From Candidatus Margulisiibacteriota bacterium (GTDB lineage Bacteria; Margulisbacteria; Marinamargulisbacteria; UBA817), in NCBI GenBank assembly GCA_016779165.1, contig JADHOE010000010.1, positions 1-39,174 on the forward strand: 39,174 nt of DNA, given 5' to 3'. Position numbers and translations under genes: made by a program. The notes under the pieces were generated by a model. The model made no database searches. It had not been told where the DNA came from and saw nothing but the letters and a program-made list of their open reading frames with translations. Below, one piece after another: positions 15,923 to 24,696 of the stretch (the stretch's first letter is position 1; each line of letters begins with the position of its first letter).

Positions 15923-17329
15923 ATGATTTTAATAGAAAATTTTTCACAGGTTATTGCTCAGATTGAGTCTGAGCGAGGCATCGAAAAGCATTTAATACTC
16001 GATGCAATAGAAAAGGCATTGGTGTCTGCTGCAAAAAAGAAGTATGGCAATGAGTTAAATGTTAAAGCGGTCATTAACGAACATTCTGGTGAGGCCAGGT
16101 TATGGATGGAAAAATTGGTGGTCAGCAATCATGAGGACCCCTTAAATGAATTGTTGCTTGATGAGGCAACTGAACTTAGTGATGAGGCTGAAATTGGGGA
16201 TACCCTTGAAATCGACTTGGATGTCGATGAGTTTGGTCGAATTGCGACTCAGGCGGCAAAACAGGTGATTCTTCAGTGCATTCGCGAGGCAGAAAAAGAC
16301 CTGGTCATTCGCGAATTTTCAGATAAAGTCGGTCAAATTGTTACTGGTACTGTTCAAAACATTGAAGGAAATACATATTTAATTAACTTAGGAAAAATTG
16401 AAGCATTTTTGCCCCCCAGAGAGCAGGCAATGGGCGAAGTATTCAATGTAAAAGACCGCATTCGCGTCTTTGTCGTTGATATTCAAAAAACCAGTCGCGG
16501 CCCAGCCGTAAAGATTTCCAGGTCCCACTCTGGCCTTATTCGCCACTTGTTTCATTTAGAGGTGCCTGAAATACAAGACGGCATTATAACAATTAAAAGC
16601 ATTTCACGTGATCCAGGCAGAAGAACCAAGATTGCCGTTGCATCGAATAATCAAAGTGTTGGCGCGGTTGGCACATGTGTGGGGCATATGGGCGGTCGAA
16701 TTCAGGCTGTTCTTCGTGAAATTAACAACGAGAAAATCGATATACTTGAGTGGAGTGAAGATCCAAGAGTCTTCATTGGCAATTCCTTAAAGCCTGCTAC
16801 CATTTCACAAGTCATTATTGACAGTGAGGAAAATCGAGAAGCCACCGTTGTGGTCCCTGATGATCAATTGTCCTTGGCCATTGGAAAATCAGGCCAGAAC
16901 GTTCGCTTGGCTGTGAAATTAACCAATTGGAAGTTGGATATCATGAGTGATACCGATTTTAAGAATAAAGGAAATGAAGGGGAAGCCGTGGCAGCAGTGA
17001 GTTTGTCGGATAAAATTAAAACGGATGCTGAGCAACAGTCGTTAGATGCCACTAATAATGTTGAGGATGATGAATCATCATCTGATTCAACGGATACTTC
17101 TGGTGATGACCCCAATGACGATTCAAATCAACCAGAAGCCAGTAGCGATGACCCACAAGTTAGCGAAGCAGATCCTTCAAACGACGATGTTGAATCCGAG
17201 ACTCAAGGTGAGCCTGATGCCATCGAACAACTTAGTGAAGACGTTGTTAGTGAGACTGATGGTGCTGCTGTTGCCGATGATGTTACTGAAAACAACACAC
17301 AAGAAGTAGAAGCTAAGACGGAGGGGTAA
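15923..17329 (+). CDS. nusA: Transcription termination/antitermination factor NusA
   Basis: NusA binds RNA polymerase and controls pausing, termination and antitermination. The 468-residue protein has the N-terminal polymerase-binding domain (about 1-130), an S1 domain (about 138-203, GQIVTGTVQNIEG), and KH1 and KH2 domains including GHMGGRIQAV and AIGKSGQNVRLA, ending about residue 350. The tail (about 370-468) is low-complexity and highly acidic, rich in Asp, Glu and Ser. It takes the place of the acidic repeats seen in some other NusA proteins. The ATG at 15923 follows AAAGGA at a normal distance. It heads the operon nusA-infB-rbfA-nrnA-truB-ribF. The usual rimP upstream and the small ylxR-type gene between nusA and infB are both missing. 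Confidence 0.96.
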   Translation: MILIENFSQVIAQIESERGIEKHLILDAIEKALVSAAKKKYGNELNVKAVINEHSGEARLWMEKLVVSNHEDPLNELLLDEATELSDEAEIGDTLEIDLDVDEFGRIATQAAKQVILQCIREAEKDLVIREFSDKVGQIVTGTVQNIEGNTYLINLGKIEAFLPPREQAMGEVFNVKDRIRVFVVDIQKTSRGPAVKISRSHSGLIRHLFHLEVPEIQDGIITIKSISRDPGRRTKIAVASNNQSVGAVGTCVGHMGGRIQAVLREINNEKIDILEWSEDPRVFIGNSLKPATISQVIIDSEENREATVVVPDDQLSLAIGKSGQNVRLAVKLTNWKLDIMSDTDFKNKGNEGEAVAAVSLSDKIKTDAEQQSLDATNNVEDDESSSDSTDTSGDDPNDDSNQPEASSDDPQVSEADPSNDDVESETQGEPDAIEQLSEDVVSETDGAAVADDVTENNTQEVEAKTEG

Positions 17330-17330
17330 G

Positions 17331-19277
17331 TTGAAAGTTAGAGATTTAGCCAATGAATTTGGCAAAAAGCCAAAAGATTTTATTAAATTATTAATGGAAT
17401 TTGACATTGTTGTTAAATCTGAAAACACCCGATTGGATGACGATACCATTGGCACCATTAAAGAGTTGTTCAATGATGATAAAAGCTATTTGGATGAAAA
17501 AATTGCAGAGAATCGGTCGTTTCAGTTGTCAACAGATCAAATTAAATTGTCTGATTTAGCGAGGCTGATTGATGCTCCTATTAAGGATATCATGACCATT
17601 ATTCTTAAAAAGGGCTTGTTATTAAACCTTAATTCAGTCATCGACTCAAATCTGGCAAAAGACATTGCCGCAGATTTGGAGATTCAACTGACAGTTGCCA
17701 GTGCAAAACAAACCGATCCCTCAACAACATTAAAAGACCAAATTCAAGAGCTTAAAGACAATCAAGATCAATCCTTGTTAAAATCTCGACCCCCAGTTAT
17801 TGCGGTTATGGGACATGTTGATCACGGAAAAACCTTGTTGCTTGATTGCATTCGATCCACCAATGTGATTGACTCTGAGTCCGGGGGCATTACCCAGCAC
17901 ATCGGGGCGTACCAGGTTCAAAAAAATAAGAAAAAAATGACGTTTTTAGATACCCCTGGCCATGAAGCGTTTACAGCGCTTCGTTCCCGCGGTGCTCAAG
18001 TAACCGACATTGCGGTGTTGGTCATTGCGGCAGACGACGGCATTAAGCCTCAAACGGTTGAGGCCATTAATCATGCCAAAGCAGCCGAAACCCCAATCAT
18101 AGTTGCAATCAATAAAATTGATGCCCCAGGGGCGGACATTGAGCGTGTAAAGCAACAGCTCATGGAGCATGAGCTTGTATCGGAAGAGTGGGGTGGGAAC
18201 ACGGTGGTTTGCCCTGTATCTGCAAAAACAGGGAAGGGCATTGAGGAACTTCTTGAAATGATTCAATTAACCGCTGATGTATTGGAGCTAAAAACCATGT
18301 ACGATGGTCTTTCAAAAGCCGTTACCATTGAAGCGTATCTTGATAAAAAAAGAGGCCCAGTCACCACCGTATTGATTCAATCTGGCATATTGGAAGTGGG
18401 TGACTTCATTACCATCAATCATGTGTATGGTAAAATCCGTGCCATGGTGAATCACAATGGCGAAGCAGTTGCTAAAGCCCTGCCAAGCACGCCTGTGGAA
18501 TTGTTGGGTCTGTCAGAAGTGCCAATCCCTGGCGATATTTTGATTGAACATGACAATGAGCAACAGGCCAAAAAAGTTGCTCAAGAAAATTTAGAGAATC
18601 TAGGCGCTCGCAACCAAAGCCTCAACAAGAGTGTGTCGTTGGATACCTTATCCAAGCAGATTCTAGACGAAGACATTAAAAAGATGAACTTGATCATCAA
18701 AACAGATGTTCATGGCACCTTGGATGCCTTATTGTTATCGCTTCAGCAAATTGAAATTAAAGATATTTCCATTAATGTGCTTCATGCCGCTACAGGAAGC
18801 ATCACAGAATCCGACATTCTATTGGCAAAGACCGCCCATGCCAAAATTATAGGGTTTCAGGTACCACTAACCACAGAGGCAAAGAAAGCGAACGAGTCGG
18901 CTGACATTGACATCAGGAACTACAACGTTATCTACGACATTTTAAATGACCTTGAGGCCATTATGTCTGGCATGCAAACAAAGGTATCTGTTGAAACAAA
19001 AATTGGAGAGGCAGAGGTTCGAGAGGTATTTAAGTTTTCTAAGGTGGGGTCAATTGCTGGTAGCATGGTTAGCAGTGGTAAGTTGGTTCGAAATCATTTA
19101 ATTGTCGTAAAGCGAAAAGGCGAGACCCTTTATAAAGGAAAGCTAACGTCATTAAAGCGATTTAAAGATGATGCCAAGCAAGTTGAAAAAGGGTATGAAT
19201 GTGGGGTTGTTATCGATGGGTTTTCAGACTTCGAATCTGGCGATACCATTGAATGTTTTGATGTTCGTGAAGAATAG
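17331..19277 (+). CDS. infB: Translation initiation factor IF-2
   Basis: IF-2 is the GTPase that places initiator tRNA on the ribosome. 648 residues, short for the family because the variable N-terminal region is brief; an IF2-N type segment (VRDLANEFGKKPKDFIKLL) is present at residues 2-20 and a second related segment near 70-110. GTPase motifs are GHVDHGKT (161-168), DTPGHEAF (207-214), NKID (261-264) and VSAKTG. The domain order then continues to the C-terminal IF-2 domains. The start is TTG at 17331, one base after the nusA stop, supported by a strong GGAGGGG 4 bases upstream that lies over the nusA end; no in-frame ATG lies near this N-terminal motif. Tight spacing implies coupling to nusA. 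Confidence 0.96.
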   Translation: MKVRDLANEFGKKPKDFIKLLMEFDIVVKSENTRLDDDTIGTIKELFNDDKSYLDEKIAENRSFQLSTDQIKLSDLARLIDAPIKDIMTIILKKGLLLNLNSVIDSNLAKDIAADLEIQLTVASAKQTDPSTTLKDQIQELKDNQDQSLLKSRPPVIAVMGHVDHGKTLLLDCIRSTNVIDSESGGITQHIGAYQVQKNKKKMTFLDTPGHEAFTALRSRGAQVTDIAVLVIAADDGIKPQTVEAINHAKAAETPIIVAINKIDAPGADIERVKQQLMEHELVSEEWGGNTVVCPVSAKTGKGIEELLEMIQLTADVLELKTMYDGLSKAVTIEAYLDKKRGPVTTVLIQSGILEVGDFITINHVYGKIRAMVNHNGEAVAKALPSTPVELLGLSEVPIPGDILIEHDNEQQAKKVAQENLENLGARNQSLNKSVSLDTLSKQILDEDIKKMNLIIKTDVHGTLDALLLSLQQIEIKDISINVLHAATGSITESDILLAKTAHAKIIGFQVPLTTEAKKANESADIDIRNYNVIYDILNDLEAIMSGMQTKVSVETKIGEAEVREVFKFSKVGSIAGSMVSSGKLVRNHLIVVKRKGETLYKGKLTSLKRFKDDAKQVEKGYECGVVIDGFSDFESGDTIECFDVREE

Positions 19278-19282
19278 CCCAA

Positions 19283-19612
19283 ATGTCCCGTATAATTCGA
19301 GTCGAATCGCTGCTTCGTGATCACATATCTAAAATCATACAAAAAGATTTTAGAAGTAATATCGGTTTGGTGTCCATTATATCGGTTCGTGTGTCAAAGG
19401 ATTTAGCCAATGCAACGGTTATTTACAGTCATTTTGGTTCAGATGCCGAGAAAAAAAAGACATTAAGCAAGCTTTCTAAGTCAACGGCCTTCATACGAAA
19501 AGAGTTGGGAAAAACAATTCGATTGAAGCGAATACCAAGTTTATCGTTTCAGTTTAATGATGCGTTAGAAAAAGGGTCCTTGGTAGTCGACCAATTAAAT
19601 CAAATGGAATGA
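19283..19612 (+). CDS. rbfA: Ribosome-binding factor A
   Basis: A 109-residue RbfA, a KH-like 30S maturation factor acting on the 5' end region of 16S rRNA. Family features are the N-terminal RVESLLRDHISKII helix, the VSIISVRVSKDLANATVIYS strand region and the C-terminal KTIRLKRIPSLSFQFNDALEKG segment. Length is normal. It starts 5 bases after the infB stop. Its stop overlaps the start of the DHH gene (ATGA), which fits the conserved infB-rbfA-DHH-truB-ribF order found in many bacteria. Confidence 0.94.
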   Translation: MSRIIRVESLLRDHISKIIQKDFRSNIGLVSIISVRVSKDLANATVIYSHFGSDAEKKKTLSKLSKSTAFIRKELGKTIRLKRIPSLSFQFNDALEKGSLVVDQLNQME

Positions 19613-20544
19613 CGCATATTCCATCCGATATCATTGGTGTATTTAACCATCTGCCGGACCAATTAATTGCAACGGTTCATAAGGATCCGGATGTTGATGC
19701 CATTGGGTCATTATTGGCGTTTCAGCGCCTTATAAACGGGCTTGGAAAACAAATTACATTGTACGTCCCTGATTTTAATCCAGCATTGTTTGCCTACTTG
19801 CCGGGTGTTGATACCATTGAAAAAGACGCCGAGGCACCATATGATATGGCCTTTTTTTTGGATTGTTCAGACCACTCTCGTATTGTAAAGCCCCAGGCGT
19901 TCCCAAATGCAACAACCATTGTTAATATTGATCATCATCAAGACAATACCAGATTTGGTCACCACAATTGGGTTGCGAATGCCTCTTCTGTTGGTGAAAT
20001 GCTGTACCATTTATTTCAGGCATTAAACCAGCCAATGTCATCGCAAACCGCCACACTGTTATATAGTGCCATTTGTTTTGATACAGGAAACTTTAAATTT
20101 GCAAATACCACAAGGGATACCTTTATTGCCGCTGCAGACCTCATTCAAAAAGGCATTAAGGCATCGTACATTAGTGAATGCATTTTTGAGCAAAAAACAA
20201 AAAAATATTTTGAGGATGTACGCATGGGGTTGAACAACATGTACATTGACCGCGAGCACCCCTTCATGATTGTTCATATACCAAATCACCCACAGATGTC
20301 AGGGGAAAGCACCATTAACTTTTTTAGGCAATTGGAGCAAATGGAATTGGTGATTGTATGCAAAGAAGTAAAAAAGCGGCAATATCGGTTGAGCTTCCGT
20401 TCCAAACAGCAGGTAAATGTAGCTAAAATTGCCAGCCAATTTGATGGTGGCGGTCATATTCGTGCCGCTGGAGCCACGGCAGAGGCGTCATTTGAAGAAC
20501 TGCAAGTGGCATTAATTGAGTATTGCACTGAGGCATTTCAATGA
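19609..20544 (+). CDS. nrnA: DHH/DHHA1 phosphoesterase, NrnA-like oligoribonuclease/pAp phosphatase
   Basis: A 311-residue DHH-superfamily phosphoesterase. NrnA-type members degrade 2-5 nucleotide RNA fragments and dephosphorylate 3'-phosphoadenosine 5'-phosphate. Metal-binding motifs are HKDPDVDAIGS (24-34), the Asp in FLDCSD (about 82-88) and IDHHQ with DHH at 108-110. The DHHA1 domain ends with GGGHIRAAG. The length and the position between rbfA and truB are typical. The ATG overlaps the rbfA stop by 4 bases and the stop overlaps truB by 4, so translation is coupled. The exact substrate is not determined by sequence; a pGpG or c-di-AMP-derived dinucleotide role is also possible. Confidence 0.9.
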   Translation: MTHIPSDIIGVFNHLPDQLIATVHKDPDVDAIGSLLAFQRLINGLGKQITLYVPDFNPALFAYLPGVDTIEKDAEAPYDMAFFLDCSDHSRIVKPQAFPNATTIVNIDHHQDNTRFGHHNWVANASSVGEMLYHLFQALNQPMSSQTATLLYSAICFDTGNFKFANTTRDTFIAAADLIQKGIKASYISECIFEQKTKKYFEDVRMGLNNMYIDREHPFMIVHIPNHPQMSGESTINFFRQLEQMELVIVCKEVKKRQYRLSFRSKQQVNVAKIASQFDGGGHIRAAGATAEASFEELQVALIEYCTEAFQ

Positions 20545-21227
20545 CTGGATTTTTGCTTGTAAAAAAGCCAGCAGGGATGACGTCTTACGATGTGATTCGT
20601 CATATCAAACAGTTTGTAGGGAAAAAAGAAAAAATTGGCCATTCGGGCACGTTGGACCCATTTGCTACTGGGTTAATGATTGTTGCAATTGGTCGTGGCT
20701 ATACTCGGCAATTGCATCAGTTACTGCACTTGGACAAAACATACCATGCCCAAGTAACATTTGGTATTCAAACGGATTCCTATGATTGCACAGGGAAAGT
20801 CACCAACACTCATTCATCGCCAGTTGTATTGACTGATGCCATGGTACTGCCGATGATCCAATCGTTTATTGGCGATATTCAACAAACACCACCCATCTTT
20901 AGTGCCAAAAAAATCAATGGAAAGGCTGCCTATGTGTATGCCAGAAAGAACATTTCGGTTGAATTAAATGACGCATCGATAACCATTCATGACATTAGGC
21001 TAATGGGTATTAACAATCACGTTATTGATATTGTTGTTCATTGCTCCAAAGGCACTTACATTCGATCGTTGGCCCATGACATGGGCCAACAACTGTCGGT
21101 TGGGGCCCATTTATCCCAATTGAGTCGCGAAGCGATTGGCGCCTTAACCTTGGATGACGCCGTTGAACTATCTGGGCTTTCTGAAGCAACAATTCCCAAC
21201 CTGCTTCGGCAAACCCTTCAGCCATGA
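20541..21227 (+). CDS. truB: tRNA pseudouridine-55 synthase, short form
   Basis: TruB makes pseudouridine 55 in the T loop of tRNAs. 228 residues against roughly 290-315 for long forms. The catalytic domain is complete: KPAGMTSYDVI at 9-19, the catalytic Asp39 in GTLDPFATG, DKTYHAQVTFG, PPIFSAKKINGKAAYVYAR and KGTYIRSLAHDMG. The C-terminal PUA or TruB-C domain is absent, and the protein ends soon after the region matching the catalytic core. It overlaps the nrnA stop and the ribF start by 4 bases each. No frameshifted remnant of a C-terminal domain is possible, because ribF begins at once. Confidence 0.94.
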   Translation: MTGFLLVKKPAGMTSYDVIRHIKQFVGKKEKIGHSGTLDPFATGLMIVAIGRGYTRQLHQLLHLDKTYHAQVTFGIQTDSYDCTGKVTNTHSSPVVLTDAMVLPMIQSFIGDIQQTPPIFSAKKINGKAAYVYARKNISVELNDASITIHDIRLMGINNHVIDIVVHCSKGTYIRSLAHDMGQQLSVGAHLSQLSREAIGALTLDDAVELSGLSEATIPNLLRQTLQP

Positions 21228-22123
21228 GCATTTCTATTATTGGGGTTGATCATTATATGGCAACCCAAGCACGTTCAATTTGCTTGGGATCCTTTGATGG
21301 GGTTCACTTGGGGCATCAAGCACTGTTAAAGCAAGCTGACTTTATGCTAACGTTTGACCCGCACCCAAAACAAGTATTGGCACCAGAAACCACGATTGAA
21401 CGCCTTACCTTTCCCAATGAACAGCATATTTTTTTTCCAAATCAGTTAATTGTTCCCTTTACAAAAGTTGTGGCGCAGATGCCTGCCATTGATTTTTTGA
21501 ATCATGGTATTGGGCCATTGCAACCAAAAAAAATTGTGGTGGGGGCCGACTTTAAATTTGGCCGCTATGGAAAGGGTGGGGCAACTTTATTAAAGGAGTG
21601 GGGGGCAATCAACCGCTGCACCATTGACGTAGTGCAAATTCAATACCATAGTCAGGCACTGCCTTATAAAAGCAGCATCATTCGAACAATGTTGAAGGCC
21701 GACCCCAATCAGGCGCTTGAGCTGTTGGGGCACCCCTACTTAATGATTGGCACTGTCGTTCCAGGCAATAGAAAAGGCCGAGAGATGGGTGTTCCTACTG
21801 CCAATTTGCAAGTGCCAGATAACAAATGTTTGCCAGCATATGGGGTATATGCCAGTTATGTGGTCATTGATGGTTGCAATTACCCTTCAATTACCAATAT
21901 CGGGGTTAAGCCAACGTTTTCAGATCATACTCCCAGCATTGAAACCCATATTCTTGATTCCTTTTCTGAGCACATTTATCATCAACAGATTCAGTTATTT
22001 TTGCTTCATTTTATACGGCCAGAACAAGCATTTTCTTCAGAATCAGCGTTGGTTAGCCAAATGCAGCAAGATATTATTCAGGTGAATCAGTATCATCAAA
22101 TGCACCCTCAGATTGTTTCTTGA
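21224..22123 (+). CDS. ribF: Bifunctional riboflavin kinase/FAD synthetase
   Basis: RibF phosphorylates riboflavin to FMN and adenylates FMN to FAD. 299 residues. The N-terminal nucleotidyltransferase has GSFDGVHLGH (22-31), TFDPHPKQVL and GADFKFGRYGKGG. The C-terminal kinase has GREMGVPTANLQ, YGVYASYV, TNIGVKPTF and a final ETHILDSF segment. About ten residues usually found between the GH motif and TFDPHP are missing, a short deletion that leaves both motifs intact. It overlaps the truB stop (ATGA). The end overlaps the end of the convergent fliJ by 50 bases. It is the last gene of the nusA operon. Confidence 0.94.
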   Translation: MSISIIGVDHYMATQARSICLGSFDGVHLGHQALLKQADFMLTFDPHPKQVLAPETTIERLTFPNEQHIFFPNQLIVPFTKVVAQMPAIDFLNHGIGPLQPKKIVVGADFKFGRYGKGGATLLKEWGAINRCTIDVVQIQYHSQALPYKSSIIRTMLKADPNQALELLGHPYLMIGTVVPGNRKGREMGVPTANLQVPDNKCLPAYGVYASYVVIDGCNYPSITNIGVKPTFSDHTPSIETHILDSFSEHIYHQQIQLFLLHFIRPEQAFSSESALVSQMQQDIIQVNQYHQMHPQIVS

Positions 22124-22631
22124 GTTTCTTTCGTTCCAATTCCGTTGTTTCTTTTTCTTCACGAGCGCGTTTAGAAAACGCAATCGATGCAATTTCATCC
22201 AAGAACTTCATGTCCTCTTTTTTCATTATTTTTTTCCAAAGCTCACGCTTTTTTTCTTTGTCTTCTTCTAATATTTTTTTGTCTTTCATGGCTTGAACCA
22301 AGGCCTCGCGTTGAATGTCTTTTTCTTCTTCAGCCCCTTCTCGAATGGTTACTTGGTCCACAATCTTTTCTTTTAACTGTTCAAGGTGGGCTTTTCTCAT
22401 CATGACTTGCTGAAAATCAATGGTTTTTCCCTCACTAAGTTCGCCCAAAAGGTGCTGGTGCTCCTGGTGTTCCTGGGCCTTCATCACTTCTTCTTTTTTT
22501 AATTCTTCTTTGTATTTTTTTTCCGCGGTATTAAACTTGTCTTGCTCTTGAGACTCCCTAAGTTCTCTAAACCCCAATGCTGATTCAAGGTTGTATTTAA
22601 AGCGTTTGGATTTTTTTGGTGGTTTGGTCAT
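22074..22631 (-). CDS. fliJ: Flagellar export chaperone FliJ-like protein
   Basis: 185 residues, highly charged and predicted to be almost entirely coiled coil, starting with a FliJ-like segment (FKYNLESALGFRELRESQEQDKF). FliJ-type proteins are stalks of the flagellar export ATPase and help recycle chaperones. The gene follows fliI by 3 bases, the classical place for fliJ. Sequence identity in this family is low, so the call relies on length, coiled-coil pattern and position. The tail (GAFDDTDSPE) is antisense to the end of ribF. Confidence 0.82.
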   Translation of the reverse strand: MTKPPKKSKRFKYNLESALGFRELRESQEQDKFNTAEKKYKEELKKEEVMKAQEHQEHQHLLGELSEGKTIDFQQVMMRKAHLEQLKEKIVDQVTIREGAEEEKDIQREALVQAMKDKKILEEDKEKKRELWKKIMKKEDMKFLDEIASIAFSKRAREEKETTELERKKLKKQSEGAFDDTDSPE

Positions 22632-22634
22632 GCA

Positions 22635-23936
22635 TTAATGAAAAATAGACGAGATTAATCGAACCGTTTCGTCAAAGGGGATATTTTCATCCGTTCGTTG
22701 CCTTAAAAACGAATTAACATCATCAATTTTATCAATGGCGTCATCAACTTTGGGGTTGCTGCCTTTCACATAGGCCCCAATGTTAATTAAATCTTCGGCT
22801 TCTTCGTATTTGGCTAAAATCTCACGCAATCGCCCAGCCGACACTTTATGTTCATCGGACGATACCACCGAAAATAATCGGCTGACACTATGCCCAATAT
22901 CAATGCAGGGGTAGTGGTTTTTTGATGCAAGGTCACGGCTTAGTAAAATATGCCCATCCAAAATACCTCTGGCGGCATCTGCAATGGGTTCGTCAAAATC
23001 ACCACCATCCACCAACACGGTATAGATGGCGGTAATGGTGCCTTGGTCAGATGTGCCTGCCCGTTCCATTAAACGTGGCAACATGGCAAATACGGATGGG
23101 GTATACCCCTTGGTTGTTGGCGGCTCACCAGTTGCTAGGCCAATTTCACGTTGGGCCATGGCAAACCGAGTAACAGAGTCCATCATAAACAATACGTCTT
23201 TTCCTTGGTCTCTAAAATATTCTGCCACGGCAGTGCCCACCATTGGGCATTTCGCTCTAATCAAGGGCACGGTATCCGATGTTGCACATATGACCACCGA
23301 TTTTTTTAGGCCGTCTTCACCAAGGGACTCTTCAATAAAATCATTGACTTCCCGGCCACGCTCTCCAACCAAACAAATCACATTCACTTCGCCGGTGCAA
23401 TTCCTGGCGAGCATACCCATTAAGGTGCTTTTACCCACGCCGGATCCGGCAAATATACCAATGCGCTGCCCTTTACCCAAGGTTAACACCCCATCTATTG
23501 ATTTTACACCAACACTTAAAACATCCTTAATTCGTGGTCGCCGAAATGGGTCCGGTGGGTCTTGATCAATCGGGTAATGCGCCTCGTATTCAATGGGCCC
23601 TTTACCATCAATGGGCTCGCCCAAACCATTCAGTACACGTCCAAGTAATTTTGGCCCCACTTTAATGGAGATTGGCATGCCCATGGGGTACACCTTGCTA
23701 CCTGGTCGAATTCCCGTAATTAAGCCCAATGGCATCATCAACACTTGGTCTTCTTTAAACCCAACAACTTCGGATCGAATCATGTCGCCGCCTGTCACTT
23801 CGACCATGCACAGATCGCCAACGCAAACCCCTTGAATTTGTGCTTCAATAACCAACCCAACCACTTTTACAACACGACCAACAATTCGAACCACATCGAG
23901 TTCGTCCAGGGCCTTTTTATAATGGTCGAGATTCAT
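22635..23936 (-). CDS. fliI: Flagellum-specific ATPase FliI
   Basis: The ATPase that energises flagellar type III export at the inner membrane. About 433 residues from the chosen ATG. Walker A is GSGVGKST (about 164-171), followed by ICLVGERGREVNDFIEE, the Walker B region DVLFMMDSVTRFA, GEPPTTKGYTPSVFAMLPRL and DGGDFDEPIADAARGILDGHI, all diagnostic of FliI/SctN. A longer start at TTG 23966 is open. I prefer ATG 23936 because the N-terminus then fits FliI length (MNLDHYKKALDEL). Either start overlaps the fliH end, by 20 or 50 bases. It lies between fliH and fliJ. FliI rather than a virulence SctN is favoured by linkage to fliH and fliJ, though no other flagellar gene lies in the window. Confidence 0.93.
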   Translation of the reverse strand: MNLDHYKKALDELDVVRIVGRVVKVVGLVIEAQIQGVCVGDLCMVEVTGGDMIRSEVVGFKEDQVLMMPLGLITGIRPGSKVYPMGMPISIKVGPKLLGRVLNGLGEPIDGKGPIEYEAHYPIDQDPPDPFRRPRIKDVLSVGVKSIDGVLTLGKGQRIGIFAGSGVGKSTLMGMLARNCTGEVNVICLVGERGREVNDFIEESLGEDGLKKSVVICATSDTVPLIRAKCPMVGTAVAEYFRDQGKDVLFMMDSVTRFAMAQREIGLATGEPPTTKGYTPSVFAMLPRLMERAGTSDQGTITAIYTVLVDGGDFDEPIADAARGILDGHILLSRDLASKNHYPCIDIGHSVSRLFSVVSSDEHKVSAGRLREILAKYEEAEDLINIGAYVKGSNPKVDDAIDKIDDVNSFLRQRTDENIPFDETVRLISSIFH

Positions 23937-24645
23937 GTTGTTTAATTTTTTTAAAGGTTTGGGCAATGATGGTTAATTTTTCTTTAATCGTAAGATCAAT
24001 GAATCCCAAATCTGTTTCAATCACGCACCCACCTTGTTCAATGTTACTATCTTGCTGGATTGTAATTTTTTCAACTCCCACCAGCCGAGATTCCAGCATG
24101 GGTTGAAAATCGTTAAATACATCCGCATCATTTGGGTTAATTTTAAATGTCACGCGGTCAGACCCTGCAATTTTATCCAGTGTATCGTTAACAACGCTGG
24201 TTATAATAGATTCATCCATTTCAATATTTTTTTGAATCACTTTCTCAGCAATCAACATGGCCAGATCAACCACTTGGTGCTGCATGGATTGAATGACACT
24301 TTCTCGGGCATCCCTTAACCCATGAATGGCTCGGGTTAAATCATCAAAATGATCGTTAAACTCATTGCGAATCGCCAGTGCCGCATCTTCAGATGGTGGG
24401 GCGGCATCGAATACATCAGAATCTGGAGCATCTTCAAAATCAAATGTTTCGTTGTTTGTTTCCGAGTATGTTGCCCAGTCATCCTCCATGGTTACGGCCT
24501 GTTTTGATGGCATTGATTGTGTTCGTATGGGTGGGTCTTCGGATGCTCGCAGTCGGGACGACTTTATAAGGTTTCCCTGCCGTTCATCCCTTAACTCAAT
24601 GGCTTCAAAAGAGTCTCCAATTTGATGGTTTTTAATAATTGGCAT
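23917..24645 (-). CDS. fliH: Flagellar export ATPase regulator FliH
   Basis: A 242-residue FliH/SctL family stator that binds FliI and links it to the export gate and C ring. The N-terminal 110 residues are acidic and disordered-looking. A helical segment (VVDLAMLIAEKVIQKNIE) follows. The C-terminal domain ends with the family-typical GGCVIETDLGFIDLTIKEKL. I chose the ATG at 24645 rather than the ATG at 24696, because a perfect TATAAT ends 7 bases before it and the upstream extension would be an unusual hydrophobic tail running into the lgt start. First gene of fliH-fliI-fliJ, divergent from lgt. Confidence 0.85.
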   Translation of the reverse strand: MPIIKNHQIGDSFEAIELRDERQGNLIKSSRLRASEDPPIRTQSMPSKQAVTMEDDWATYSETNNETFDFEDAPDSDVFDAAPPSEDAALAIRNEFNDHFDDLTRAIHGLRDARESVIQSMQHQVVDLAMLIAEKVIQKNIEMDESIITSVVNDTLDKIAGSDRVTFKINPNDADVFNDFQPMLESRLVGVEKITIQQDSNIEQGGCVIETDLGFIDLTIKEKLTIIAQTFKKIKQHESRPL

Positions 24646-24652
24646 CGCTAAC

Positions 24653-24690
24653 ATTATAGCGAATACAGCAATTAATTGATATATTAATAT
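24653..24690. promoter_or_regulatory. Back-to-back promoters for fliH (minus) and lgt (plus)
   Basis: On the minus strand TATAAT (24653-24658) ends 7 bases before the fliH ATG at 24645. On the plus strand TAATAT (24685-24690) ends 6 bases before the lgt ATG at 24697. Candidate -35 boxes at 17-base spacing are weak (AATACA at 24662-24667 for lgt, TATCAA read on the minus strand at 24681-24676 for fliH) and lie inside the same 38 bases. Neither gene has a Shine-Dalgarno sequence. The two promoters would compete for polymerase. Confidence 0.55.
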
Positions 24691-24696
24691 CCACAC

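Noticed and set aside
23026-23565. 179-codon open frame antisense to fliI
   Set aside because: Lies wholly inside the well-conserved FliI gene on the opposite strand; composition mirrors that gene and no promoter is seen.
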